A stretch of DNA of 64,000 nt. It comes from CAWJMN01 sp963844055 (GTDB lineage Bacteria > Planctomycetota > Planctomycetia > Pirellulales > Pirellulaceae). The DNA lies in assembly GCA_963844055.1 (NCBI GenBank), contig CAWJMN010000001.1, positions 124,001 through 188,000 on the forward strand, written 5' to 3'. Of the stretch, positions 35,610-45,300 are shown piece by piece (the first letter of the stretch is position 1; each line of letters opens with the position of its first letter). Both the position numbers and the translations under genes were made by a program. The notes under the pieces are model-generated. The model saw only the letters and a list, made by a program, of their open reading frames with translations. It was not told the origin of the DNA and did no database searches.

Positions 35610-38319
35610 TTACTTCAGGTAGCGGAACTCGGCAGAACCAATCAAGGCTTGGAACAGGCTCAGCCCAGGCTGCAGAGCGAGAATCCGCCGCTTTGACGAC
35701 TTCTTCACGTGCTGTGTCATCCGTCCGTTCCACCTCATCAGGGTTAGGTGGAGCTGCCGGCTGTTTTGGCTTGGCCTTGGACGCGTTTGCATCCGCCGGG
35801 GTGCCGCCACTTGTCGCTGCACTGGGGTCGGTGGCAACAGGGCCCGTTGTGGACTCCGTTGCTGCTACAGCTTCTGGCTTCGGGGCTTCTGGCGTGGCCG
35901 ATGGCGCTGGAACCGCTGCTTGGGCAGCCGCTTCATAGTCCACCAAGTAAGCCTTGGCTCGTTCGATTTCAGCGGAAGAGGCATTGCGTCCCAGGGTAAG
36001 GCGGTACAGCAAGTCAATCTTTCCAGCGTCATCCAAGTCCGCTTTTCCCAAGGCCCACGTCGCCGCAGCAATCGCCTGTTTGTGAATGAACGCATCGTTC
36101 AGCAAGTACAGCGACTGTGTGGCAACCGTGGTTGCATCACGGCTTCCCGTGACCATCCCTTGTTCGGCAAAGTCAAAGACCTCTAGCGCTCGTGGAGTTA
36201 CACCACGCAAAAGTGGCTGATAGACACTTCGATGGTTGCTCGCCAAGCCTTGTTCCAGGATCTTTTTGGCTTCTTGGCCATTATTGCGAATCTCTACAAC
36301 TTTCAGGTCCTTGGCGGGAGATGCCTCTGGACGCTGAAGGTTCAGGTTCTGTGCTGCCGCCAACGTGGCATCCCGAATCTCTTCGGCATCCAGACGCCGA
36401 GGACTATGCCGCCAGACCAAACGGTTTTCCGGATCGAGCGTAACTGCCTCAGGATTGGATTCCCCATCGATTCGATACGTGTGCGAAAGCACAATCGAGC
36501 GAATCTGTGCCTTGATGGACCACCCATTGCGGATGAACCGGGCCGCTAGATGATCAAGTAGTTCTGGATGGGAAGGGGTGTCTCCGGTGACTCCAAAGTT
36601 GTCAACACTCCGAACGATTCCCTTTCCAAACAAGTGCTGCCAAATGCGATTAGCAATCACGCGTGAGGTAAGCGGGTTCTTTTCATGGGTGAGCCATTCA
36701 GCCAATTCCAGCCGACCACTTTGCTTGGCACTGGGCTTGTCGACATCAGGAAGTTCCACAACCGATAGGAAACCGCGCGGTACAACCGGGCCTAGCTTTT
36801 CAGCCTCGCCACGTACGCGAATCTCGGTGTCGGCAATCCGCTTCGAATCACGAACACCAAGTGCCACATCACCTGCCACGGCCGGGTCCGTTAGGGCGAC
36901 CAGCTCTTGCTGAAGGCGGTTCATCTTTTGACGGGCCACAGCTCGCTTAGGACGACCATCCGGTGCCAGTTCGGCTCCCTCCGGATTGTCACGTAGCTTT
37001 TGGAACTCCTTCCGAGCTTCATCCACAGCGGCCTGGGCAGCTTTGATCTTTTCAGAAAGGTTGGGATCGACTTTCGCACTTGTTCCAACAGACAGGAGTA
37101 ACGAAGTGTCGTAATAGTCGAGCCCACCCCCACCCATCTTGTTGCGAACGCCTGCGCACAGGTCAGAACTCTGAAAGATGCCTGCCAAGGCGTAGTAGTC
37201 AACTGTGGGAATCGGATCAAATTTGTGATCATGGCATCGTGCGCAGCTGGCCGTAATGCCCAGCACTGACCGGCTGACTGTGTCGATCTGTTCATCGACA
37301 TTGTCCATGATAAAGCGAACCTTGAATCGCTGGTTGACGTCTTTCACCCCCAGTGCCAAAAAGCCGGTTGCCACCAACTGCTCTGCCTTTTCGGTCGGTG
37401 AATTGGCGGGTAGCAGGTCTCCGGCAATTTGTTCGCGTACGAAAATGTTGTACGGCTTGTCTCGGTTGAACGAATCAATCACGTAGTCGCGAAATCGCCA
37501 CGCTTGAGGATACGGCACATTGCGAGAAGAACCGGTCGACTCACCGTAGCGAGCCACGTCCAGCCAGTGTCGTCCCCATCGTTCTCCAAAGGCGCTCGAC
37601 TTTAGCAAGCGATCGACAACCTTCTCAAACGCTTGTGGAGAGTCGTCCGCCACAAAAGCAGCGGTTTCTTCGAGGGTTGGTGGCAGCCCCGTCAGATCGA
37701 ACGTCACCCGGCGAATAAGGTCATGCTTGCTCGCGTCGGCGGCTGGCTTGAGGTTCTTCTCTTCCAGCTTGGCCAGGATGAAGCGATCAACATCATCAGC
37801 GACCCATGCGGTATTGTTGACGCTTGGTGGCTGGGCCGCCGAAAGTGGCTGCCAAGCCCAGTGCTCCTTACGGAGCTTATCGTACTTCTCATTAGGTTTG
37901 GTGATCGCCGCATCGACTGCCACCTTGGGCCAGTAAGCGCCGTCCTTTACCCATTTCGAAAGGTCCGCAATCTGTTCCTCCGAAAGCCGCTTCTTGGGAG
38001 GCATCTCTAGCCCCTCATAGCGGACGGCCTGGATCAAGAGACTATCGTCCGGATTGCCAGGAACAACAGCGGCGCCGCCATTTCCACCTTGCAATAGGCC
38101 GTTGATGTCATCAACGCGAAGCCCTCCCTTGGCATTGGTATTGGCGGAGTGGCAGTTGTAGCAGTTGTCGATCAATAAGGGACGGATCTTCTTTTCGAAG
38201 AACTCTGCTACCTCTGGCGAGCCCGCACTGGGAGTGCCAGGTTCTGCTGCTAGGCTGGGGACGGCCGCCATCACCGATAGGGCAATGGACCGCAGCAGGT
38301 ATTTAGACGAGAAACGCAT
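35610..38319 (-). CDS. PSCyt1/DUF1549/DUF1553 (PSD1) planctomycete protein, frameshifted at C-terminus
   Basis: The start is ATG 38319, with TTGGAG six bases upstream. Domains in order: signal peptide; PSCyt1 cytochrome domain (NCYNCHSANTNAKGG ~55, EMPPKKRLS); DUF1549 (~160-380, with CARCHDHKFDPI); DUF1553 (~560-820, with ANRIWQHLFGKGIV). An unusual ~85-residue Ala/Pro/Thr-rich linker follows (~815-895). The long frame runs past its proper end into the next gene; with one extra base removed near 35658 the protein ends AWAELFQALIGSAEFRYLK at 35610, the standard family C-terminus. Function unknown, probably secreted, and paired with DUF1501 downstream. Confidence 0.87.
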
Positions 38320-38361
38320 CACAAACTCCAAGTAGATTTTAAGTTGAGTATGAGCTTGGGA

Positions 38362-38385
38362 AGGGAGGCATCCATGTTCCTCCCT
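38362..38385 (-). terminator. Hairpin between lipoprotein and DUF1549/1553 genes
   Basis: AGGGAGG (38362-38368) and CCTCCCT (38379-38385) make a perfect 7-bp stem with a 10-base loop, 17 bases after the lipoprotein stop on the minus strand. No T tract follows; it may attenuate read-through. Confidence 0.4.
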
Positions 38386-38401
38386 GATCGTGGTTGAATC
38401 G

Positions 38402-38845
38402 TTAACGGGGGGAGACCTGCAGTTTCACAACGTCCTTGGCTGGCACATGAAATGACAGGCCTGAGTCATCAAACTGAAAGTAGCGTGGGTTGATCGCTTC
38501 TATGGCACGTCGCTTGGATTCTGCGTCATCATCCACCACGACCAATCGCGCTTTATAGTTTCCTTCCAAGGCTCCTTGGTGAATCTCTCCACCCGCCAAA
38601 GTCTCAAGCGTAAATGCGCCGTTCTCTTGAATCTGTCCCGCCGCACGAACGAGCGGATCGTTCTCCAGGGTCACTTCGATGTTGTGCCCTTTCAGCGCCG
38701 TAACATCTCCTTGCGGCAATTCAATCTGTCCCTTTACGGCATAGGTTTTGGGCCCCTTCGACCCACACCCCACAATGGTGAGAAGGCCAATGCCGGTCAG
38801 GAATGAAACTAAGGCTATCCGATGCCAATTGGGTTTGCTATTCAT
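38402..38845 (-). CDS. Small planctomycete lipoprotein
   Basis: This encodes 147 residues with a lipoprotein signal (GLLTIVGC, Cys at ~27); AAGGAA lies upstream of the ATG. The mature part has a beta-rich carboxypeptidase-regulatory-like or transthyretin-like look (YAVKGQIELPQGDVTALKGH, then GAFTLETLAGGEIHQGALEG). Proteins of this kind are commonly encoded directly after DUF1559 genes in planctomycetes, as here. Molecular function unknown. Confidence 0.8.
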   Translation of the reverse strand: MNSKPNWHRIALVSFLTGIGLLTIVGCGSKGPKTYAVKGQIELPQGDVTALKGHNIEVTLENDPLVRAAGQIQENGAFTLETLAGGEIHQGALEGNYKARLVVVDDDAESKRRAIEAINPRYFQFDDSGLSFHVPAKDVVKLQVSPR

Positions 38846-38902
38846 TTTTTGTTCCTTAAGGTACTAAAAAGGTGGGCGATAATTTCACGCAATACCTTGG
38901 GT

Positions 38903-39853
38903 TTAGTAATCGCCCTGAATGGCCTCACCGTCGTTCCGGGTGACCAAGTAGGTAAGCGTGTAAAGGTCGACCGTCGTCTTCACCGGTTTGACGCTGCCAT
39001 CACCAAACACAAATTGGCAAACGCCCGAATGTGGACCGCCAAAGCTGCTATTAGCTAAGGCCGGAGTTTGCGCCCTTGGTGGGAGCAATGGGCGAAGGTC
39101 GCCATTGGGGGCAATCCCTGCCATTCGGCGGTGAGTATTGCGAACACCACTAAAGACACTACGGTCCTCATTCAACCCACGAAGAGAGTTAGGACGGATG
39201 TGCTTTTCGCCAAACAGGAACGTGTTAGACGTACCATCGGTCAGGTCAGCCAGTCGGGTTTGCCCTTCCCATTTCGTAACCATCCAGTTTCCATTGGAGT
39301 CCAGTGCCACGAACGGCATGTTGGGAATGATGGCTCCGTTCGACTTGGTGTAGTTCGCGGCCGTACCAAAGCTCGCGGCATAGTCCGACAACGATCCTCC
39401 CGCTGCCGAAAAGTCGCTAATGCTTAAAACAGGTAGCGGCCTCGAAGGGCAGATGTACGTTTTGATTTGCGTTTGCACGGCCGCGGCCGGTTGCTGATCC
39501 ACTCGATAGCGAACATCCCACAGGGCATACTGATTGGAACCATCGATATAGGGCAAAATCAGCGCCGCCCAAGTGGCCCAGCCATGGGGCGTATCAGAAT
39601 TGTCGCCAATGAACGCGGGGGGCAGGAACCCGAGCGAGTCGTGGAACGTGTGTGTTGCGATTCCGATCTGTCGCAAGTTGTTCGAGCACTGCATCCGGCG
39701 TGCAGATTCACGAGCCGCCTGGACTGCGGGAAGTAGCAATGCAACGAGCACGCCAATAATGGCAATAACGACCAACAGTTCGATCAGGGTAAACCCTAGT
39801 CGGCGAGAGGAGAGATGGGGCTGGCTGGCAGACAGCGGAAAAGAGCGAGACAT
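38903..39853 (-). CDS. DUF1559 prepilin-like protein
   Basis: This encodes 316 residues from ATG 39853, with AGGAG eight bases upstream. It carries the type IV prepilin cleavage/methylation motif RRLGFTLIELLVVIAIIG (cleavage after Gly), then LLPAVQAARESARRMQCSNN and the DUF1559 body ending with the conserved FVFGDGSVKPV near the C-terminus. These pseudopilin-like surface proteins are hugely expanded in planctomycetes; their role is not established. First gene of the leftward set with the lipoprotein, DUF1549/1553 and DUF1501 genes. Confidence 0.92.
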   Translation of the reverse strand: MSRSFPLSASQPHLSSRRLGFTLIELLVVIAIIGVLVALLLPAVQAARESARRMQCSNNLRQIGIATHTFHDSLGFLPPAFIGDNSDTPHGWATWAALILPYIDGSNQYALWDVRYRVDQQPAAAVQTQIKTYICPSRPLPVLSISDFSAAGGSLSDYAASFGTAANYTKSNGAIIPNMPFVALDSNGNWMVTKWEGQTRLADLTDGTSNTFLFGEKHIRPNSLRGLNEDRSVFSGVRNTHRRMAGIAPNGDLRPLLPPRAQTPALANSSFGGPHSGVCQFVFGDGSVKPVKTTVDLYTLTYLVTRNDGEAIQGDY

Positions 39854-40805
39854 GATTACAACTCCTAAAAGTGATTTAAAAAGGCGTATAAGGTTCAGTG
39901 GCCAAAGCCAATCAGGTGTTAGCGAAGCGCGCAAAGGTCTTGCTCTCAGGCATGACGCTCACGCGAAAGATTCAAAACCGTTTAAGGCGATCAGGCGGCG
40001 AAGTTCTTTTCAGATGTCGCGCTGCGATTCGGGCCAGGTTGGCGCGAATCTACAGAATGCGCAGCTCACTACGAGCTAGGAAAGAAATGCACCGTTTGTC
40101 GCAACTGCTATTGGGTTAGCAGCTTGTTGTCATCCAACAACAACGAGAATGTGGGTCCGGAGGGACGAGCTGAACTGACATTGCAGAAATGTGACAGTCG
40201 TAATTGAGAAGTAGCATGTGATGACTCCTTTAAGGAAGTCTTCCCGCTGGCCTCCGGTTATCCCCAGTAAGCGACGCAGTGTGAAATACGTAGTAATAAC
40301 TTTTCCGTGAATCGGATAAAGCAAACATCCTTGCCCAATCGGCGACACTCGCGAAGAGCGTCGTTCGATATTCCATTCACTATGCGATTGGCGTGCCACA
40401 ATGAAAAAATTAACCGAGTGATCACAAAACCATCTTCAGTAAGCCAAAACTTTGCCGACTAGGGAAAGTACATGGTTTGGCGGTTATGTCACTTCTCCGG
40501 CCGCCAGCATCTATCATGGCGCGCCAGCAAATATGCTAGAAGTCGCGCCTTGAGATTTGCTGGAATCGAGGCGGCAAGGTAGTCAACCTCTTTTTAAGCA
40601 CCTCAATAGCCGCAAATACCGCTGCTTTTCCTTGCTGCAGCGGCGGTTCTGCTAGCAACAGCATCTGTTCTCTACCCTTCAAAGATCGTGCCATTCGCTT
40701 GGCGGTTGGTCTGGACGCATAGCCTCGCTTTTGCCGACAATCCAGCTGCGATCCGACGGCCCGCTTGGCCGTTTTTAGAAACGTACAGATTTTCGGCATG
40801 GCACT
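39854..40805. other. Long intergenic region
   Basis: About 950 bases contain no gene I can support. A short GTG frame at 39898-40119 is very Lys/Arg-rich and unconvincing, and minus-strand frames here are shadows. A small hairpin (TTGTTG-tcatc-CAACAA) lies around 40124-40140. The 5' part must hold the promoter of the DUF1559 cluster on the minus strand. Confidence 0.4.
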
Positions 40806-41678
40806 ATGTGGTGGGAACCCCTTCTCGAAGACGCTGCGAAGTCGCCCACCTGCGGCTATCAGGTCGGACAATCCCCTGCCGCCGAGCCAACGGCCTTGGC
40901 CGCACTTCTGCTTGCTTCCCACGGTTTGCATGCCGAGGCGGAGCCGGCCCTGCGGTACCTTGTCAAATGTCAGACCGCAGCTGGGTGTGTAACGGTACGC
41001 ATGGGAGAGGATTCGCCCGGCTGGCCGACCAGCTTGGCCATTCTGGCATGGCTTTCGGCCGCGAACCCATCTGACTACACCGCCGAGGTATCGAAAGCAC
41101 GCCAGTGGTTGCTGGACGCTCATGGAACCACCATGGAAAGGTCCGCTGAACTCGGGCATAACTCGCAGCTCTTAGCATGGTCCTGGGCCGACAATACCCA
41201 TTCCTGGGTTGAGCCAACAGCTCTGCATGTGGTCGCACTCAAGGCACTTGGACAATTTGGCCACGCGCGCGTTCGCGAGGCCGTTGCCATGCTAATTGAT
41301 CGGCAGCTCGATACCGGCGGGTGGAACTACGGCAATACCACCGTTCTGGGACAGATGCTTCGTCCTCATATTCAGTCCACCGGAACCGCGCTCTTGGCAC
41401 TGGATGCCGAAACAGATCCCTCTGGCCGACTGGCAAAGAGCATTGCCTACCTCAAAGGATCAATCTCCGAACAAACCCCGGCGACCAGCCTTGCCTTCGC
41501 CATCCTGGGGCTTGCCGTTCATCGTCAGTTGCCGCTGGATGCTTCAGACTGGCTCGTTGCTGCCCATGATCGAGTAAGCAAGCATGACAAGTCCCCTTAC
41601 AAACAGATCCTCCTTGCACTTGCTGACAAGGGCATGGGAATAGGACCGTTTCGCAAACAGGCCCCAGCACTTCCCTAG
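40806..41678 (+). CDS. Prenyltransferase / squalene-oxidase repeat protein
   Basis: This encodes 290 residues. The sequence is an alpha-toroid of repeated helix pairs (PTALAALLLASHGLHAEAEP; GWPTSLAILAWLSA; WVEPTALHVVALKAL; DTGGWNYGNTTVLG), as in the prenyltransferase/squalene cyclase repeat family. No DxDD or DCTAE catalytic motif is visible, so a cyclase role is unlikely. There is no signal peptide with this start and no strong Shine-Dalgarno, so the N-terminus is uncertain. It lies 22 bases before the DUF362 gene and is probably co-transcribed with it. Confidence 0.75.
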   Translation: MWWEPLLEDAAKSPTCGYQVGQSPAAEPTALAALLLASHGLHAEAEPALRYLVKCQTAAGCVTVRMGEDSPGWPTSLAILAWLSAANPSDYTAEVSKARQWLLDAHGTTMERSAELGHNSQLLAWSWADNTHSWVEPTALHVVALKALGQFGHARVREAVAMLIDRQLDTGGWNYGNTTVLGQMLRPHIQSTGTALLALDAETDPSGRLAKSIAYLKGSISEQTPATSLAFAILGLAVHRQLPLDASDWLVAAHDRVSKHDKSPYKQILLALADKGMGIGPFRKQAPALP

Positions 41679-41700
41679 CGTTGTTTCATAGCGTCCCTAC

Positions 41701-42762
41701 ATGGATAAGTCCGTTTCGAGTAGTCGAATGCCTTCCCAAAAACCAAAAGCCCCAATTACTCTACCCCCCATTTCCCGTCGCGGGTTGTTGGCGGGCGTCG
41801 GTCTCGCCGCAACGGGTATCATCGGAGCAGGGCTGATTCGCTCCTTCTTCCAAAAGCGGGCCCCCGTCTTTATTGCTCGTAATCAGAAGTACGATTCCAG
41901 CCTCGAAAAGACTATCACCGACGGCCTTGTTGCCAGCGGTGTCGAACTAGCCCAGCTTGCGGGAAAACGCGTTCTGCTTAAGCCCAACCTGGTCGAGCCA
42001 ACGCGAGAGTGTCCGCATATGACGACGCATCCCCAGGTTATCCTGGCGGCAGCAGAAGTCTTTCGGCGGGCCGGCGCTTTTGTAACCGTGGGTGAAGGCC
42101 CCGGTCATGTGCGCGACACCGATTTTGCCTTAGCCGAATCCGGCGTGGGAGAGATTCTGGATAGTGCCAAGCTTCCTTTTGCAGATCTCAACTACCAAGA
42201 GGTCGGCCTCGTTAAAAACGGCGGCCGCGCTTCCAAGCTAACAGGCTTCTATTTCCCCCAGGCGGTGATGGAAGCCGACGTAATCGTCAGCATGCCCAAG
42301 CTAAAGACTCACCACTGGGTCGGCGTGACGGCCGCTATGAAGAACCTCTATGGTGTCATTCCCGGCATCAAATACGGCTGGCCAAAGAATGTCTTGCATC
42401 ACAACGGCATTCCCCAAACCGTGTACGACATCAACGCCTCGCTGCCACGCACCATCGCAATCGTCGATGGCATTGACTGCATGGAAGGGGATGGCCCCAT
42501 CATGGGAACCAAGAAGACCATGGGGCTGATCGTCGTCGGTGCAAATGCAACGGCCGTTGACGCGACCATCTGTCGCCTGATGCAGATCGACCCGCGTGAG
42601 GTCGCCTATCTACGGCTGGCTGAAAGTCGCTTGGGCCCTTTGGCGGAAAGGCTCATCGAGCAACGTGGCGAAGCTTGGCGTCCCTTAGCATCGCCCTTCC
42701 AAATCTTAGACAAACCCCATCTTCGCCGTCTGCGTCCTCGCGCCGGCGAACTGGTTTCTTAG
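41701..42762 (+). CDS. DUF362 domain protein with Tat-like signal
   Basis: This encodes 353 residues. A twin-arginine-like leader (ISRRGLLAGVGLAATGIIGAG) precedes the DUF362 domain: VLLKPNLVEPTRECPHMTTH, AFVTVGEGPG, VSMPKLKTHHWVGVTAAMKN and GLIVVGANATAVDATICRL. DUF362 proteins are often iron-sulfur associated, but no ferredoxin-type Cys cluster is seen here, so this is the cluster-free form. The activity is unknown. It follows the prenyltransferase-repeat gene closely and is convergent with the TPR lipoprotein gene. Confidence 0.85.
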   Translation: MDKSVSSSRMPSQKPKAPITLPPISRRGLLAGVGLAATGIIGAGLIRSFFQKRAPVFIARNQKYDSSLEKTITDGLVASGVELAQLAGKRVLLKPNLVEPTRECPHMTTHPQVILAAAEVFRRAGAFVTVGEGPGHVRDTDFALAESGVGEILDSAKLPFADLNYQEVGLVKNGGRASKLTGFYFPQAVMEADVIVSMPKLKTHHWVGVTAAMKNLYGVIPGIKYGWPKNVLHHNGIPQTVYDINASLPRTIAIVDGIDCMEGDGPIMGTKKTMGLIVVGANATAVDATICRLMQIDPREVAYLRLAESRLGPLAERLIEQRGEAWRPLASPFQILDKPHLRRLRPRAGELVS

Positions 42763-42777
42763 CAGATGATTACTGCT

Positions 42778-43842
42778 TTAGTTCCCAACGCCGCCATAAA
42801 CAGACGATGATCCGCTGATACGTGGCTGGGAGGCGGGTGCAGAACTGGCAGGGCTCACCGCATCACCTTCGTAGACATCGGGTGGCGAAGGAAGCGAAGG
42901 CCGGCTCACATTGGTGGTAGATTGGCTCCCCACAAAGTAATGCTTCACCTGTGTCGAAGGTTGCGTTGGCAAAGTGAACTGTCCTTGGCCAGCGTTGCCC
43001 GCCATTCCAGAAACAGGAGCCACCCCTTCAATCTGACCAAGGAGGTCGGATGCAGCCTTCATGTTCTGGTCTAGGGAGAGAGCCGTCCGCAGGTTCTGCG
43101 AAGCAAGGCTTGGCTCTCCATATTGGTGCTGCAAGCAAGCCAAGTTGTAGTGTGCAGTCGCTGGTGGGTTTAACGCCTTCAGCTCATTCAATGCTTCGGC
43201 TGACTTGCCACTTTGAACCAATTGAGCAGCTAGGTTGTTGCGATAGTTCGGCTTCATCGGAGCCAACTTCACCGCATCCTTAAAATGCGACGTTGCAGCC
43301 ACAGCATTCTTCTGCTTCGCATAGTGCAAACCAAGATCGTTCATGACCACCGCACTCTTGGGGTGGGCTTTTTTGCACTTGAGGTAGGTCGCTTCGGCCT
43401 TGGCAGGTTCGCCCATCGAATCGTAAAGGCGGGCCAGACCAATCAGGGCATTTTCATCCTTGGGGGACAGTTTGAGTGCTTGCTCATACTGTGCTTTGGC
43501 ATCGCTTAGCTTCCCCTGGCTTTCGAAGACGGAAGCCGCTTCCACATAGACCTCATGGGTCACCTTGCCCCCCTTGAAGTCAAGGTTGGTAGCATCATCA
43601 TCCGCGAGACCCTTGGTCTTAAACGCGGAAGACATCGAAGAAGTCGTCGACTTCCAAGCTTTAGTAAAGGGGTTCGTCGAAGCAGTACCCGATTGTCCCG
43701 CTTGCCCCGAAAGTCCACTGTACTGGGCAACGGAAGACTCGGCAGTTGTTTTTTTGCCCCAGCTGAATGGCGACTTGCAGCCTACCAGACAGACGCCAGC
43801 CAACAAGGTTGCACCGGCCAAGTACATCGAACGATTTTTCAT
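42778..43842 (-). CDS. TPR-repeat lipoprotein
   Basis: This encodes 354 residues from ATG 43842, with GGGAGG upstream. A lipoprotein signal (GATLLAGVCLVGC) is followed by an S/T-rich linker. Four or more TPR units follow (~100-270): AASVFESQGKLSDAKAQYEQ, NALIGLARLYDSMGEPAKAE, AVVMNDLGLHYAKQKNAVAA. The tail is low-complexity S/P/G-rich. It is a probable cell-envelope assembly or scaffold protein. A long inverted repeat (43902-43995) lies in its upstream region. Confidence 0.85.
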   Translation of the reverse strand: MKNRSMYLAGATLLAGVCLVGCKSPFSWGKKTTAESSVAQYSGLSGQAGQSGTASTNPFTKAWKSTTSSMSSAFKTKGLADDDATNLDFKGGKVTHEVYVEAASVFESQGKLSDAKAQYEQALKLSPKDENALIGLARLYDSMGEPAKAEATYLKCKKAHPKSAVVMNDLGLHYAKQKNAVAATSHFKDAVKLAPMKPNYRNNLAAQLVQSGKSAEALNELKALNPPATAHYNLACLQHQYGEPSLASQNLRTALSLDQNMKAASDLLGQIEGVAPVSGMAGNAGQGQFTLPTQPSTQVKHYFVGSQSTTNVSRPSLPSPPDVYEGDAVSPASSAPASQPRISGSSSVYGGVGN

Positions 43843-43901
43843 CGAACTGCCTCCCTGCAGCGGCATCCACAATCAGAACAGATCGCAATGCCATTCGTTT
43901 C

Positions 43902-43995
43902 ATCCCAAGTGACTTCGGAAATGATGGTGGTAAGAACGCTGCCAGCTAGCAGCTTTCTTACTGGTTCCGAGAGAGTCACTGGCATCGGTTGGGAT
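43902..43995. repeat. Multi-segment inverted repeat (extended stem-loop)
   Basis: Nested complementary blocks face each other around one centre: ATCCCAA (43902) with TTGGGAT (43989); GTGACT (43909) with AGTCAC (43974); TTCGGAA (43914) with TTCCGA (43965); GTAAGAA (43930) with TTCTTAC (43955); GCTG (43938) with CAGC (43950). The innermost stem is 12 bp with one mismatch and an 8-base loop. The element lies between the divergent TPR lipoprotein and radical SAM genes; function unknown. Confidence 0.55.
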
Positions 43996-44213
43996 CGTCT
44001 TTGCTGCCGACTATCTCCACAGATTTCATTCAAGCAGGAATCTTGCCCCTGGCTTTCCTAGACTCGCTAAAACACGATCGCTGCATTCTCTTTCCTAAAC
44101 TCTCAGCAAAGAGAGCAAGACGTTGCTTGGCGGCCGGATATAATTCAACACTTGATCGCTCCTCTGATATCGCTAGCAGGCCCCAAGGCGTCTACCCAGG
44201 AAGGTAAAGCATC

Positions 44214-45272
44214 GTGCAGTCCAAGTGGCGGAATATCGATCTTCCCAATCGATTTGAAACGATCCACTCCACGCCCGATTTGGAGCATTGGGAGGCGGCT
44301 GAAGGGCGTCCCGACGAATCGATCAGGCCGTCAACTCAGTTTTTTGACGATCAGTCGAAGTCACTCGTCTCCGAAAACGACAGCCCCGACATTCCGTTCA
44401 CCTACAGCGCCAATCCTTATCGCGGTTGTGAACACGGCTGTTCCTACTGCTATGCCCGGAACACGCACGAGTACCTCGGCCTCAATGCGGGGCTCGACTT
44501 TGATAGCAAAATCATCGTCAAACAAGAGGCACCACAACTCCTCAAGCAGTTCCTCGGGCGCAAGGCCTATCAATGCAAGTCGATTGCGTTCTCCGGGGTG
44601 ACCGATTGTTACCAGCCGGCCGAACGCCACTTCCGATTGACTCGCCAGTGTTTAGAGGTCGCTTGGGAATGTCGGCAACCTGTCAGCATCATCACCAAAA
44701 ATGCACTTGTCCTGCGAGATATCGACATTCTCACCCAGCTTGCTCAGATCCGATTGGTGCACGTCTTCCTGTCGATCAACTCGCTCGATGCGACCCTCGC
44801 TCGGTCGATGGAGCCACGCACTAGTACTCCCACGGTGCGCTTGCGTGCAGTCAAGCAGCTTGCCGAAGCCAAAATTCCCGTCGGTGTGATGGTCGCGCCG
44901 ATCATCCCTGCATTGACCGATAGTGAAATCCCAGCCGTCCTTGCCGCCGCGAAGGAAGCCGGTGCCATGGCGGCAGGCATGGTGCTTTTGCGATTGCCGT
45001 TGTCGGTTGAACCGGTGTTTCTCGATTGGCTACAAACGACGCAGCCAGAATCGTACAGCCGTGTCGAGCAGCGAATTCGCGCGACCCGTGACGGGAATCT
45101 CAATTCCTCCAAGTGGGGCGAGCGAATGCGCGGAGTGGGTGAGACGGCCGAGCAAATTTCTCAGCTCTTCAAGGTCTTTGCGAAAAAGCACGACCTGCCC
45201 AGCAAGCTTTCGCCGCTCGATACGTCGCAGTTTCGTCCGCCCCAACAATCGGGGCAGAAGCTATTGTTCTAG
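44214..45272 (+). CDS. PA0069-family radical SAM protein (SplB-like)
   Basis: This encodes 352 residues starting at GTG 44214, with AGGAAGG upstream. The radical SAM cluster motif is CEHGCSYCYAR (Cys-x3-Cys-x2-Cys), preceded by NPYRGCEHG as in the PA0069/SplB-related group. Typical later elements are IAFSGVTDCYQPAE and SIITKNALVLRD. The protein binds a [4Fe-4S] cluster and cleaves S-adenosylmethionine; its substrate is unknown. It is not a photolyase-type SplB, because the C-terminal SplB region is absent. Stands alone, convergent with hisF. Confidence 0.9.
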   Translation: MQSKWRNIDLPNRFETIHSTPDLEHWEAAEGRPDESIRPSTQFFDDQSKSLVSENDSPDIPFTYSANPYRGCEHGCSYCYARNTHEYLGLNAGLDFDSKIIVKQEAPQLLKQFLGRKAYQCKSIAFSGVTDCYQPAERHFRLTRQCLEVAWECRQPVSIITKNALVLRDIDILTQLAQIRLVHVFLSINSLDATLARSMEPRTSTPTVRLRAVKQLAEAKIPVGVMVAPIIPALTDSEIPAVLAAAKEAGAMAAGMVLLRLPLSVEPVFLDWLQTTQPESYSRVEQRIRATRDGNLNSSKWGERMRGVGETAEQISQLFKVFAKKHDLPSKLSPLDTSQFRPPQQSGQKLLF

Positions 45273-45300
45273 CAGTTAGGCCGGAGACTGCAAAACTACT

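Noticed and set aside
39898..40119. GTG-started 73-codon frame
   Set aside because: Extremely Lys/Arg-rich, no family, weak ribosome-binding site; treated as intergenic.
40536..41159. 207-codon minus-strand frame
   Set aside because: It is antisense to the prenyltransferase-repeat gene and unlike any protein.
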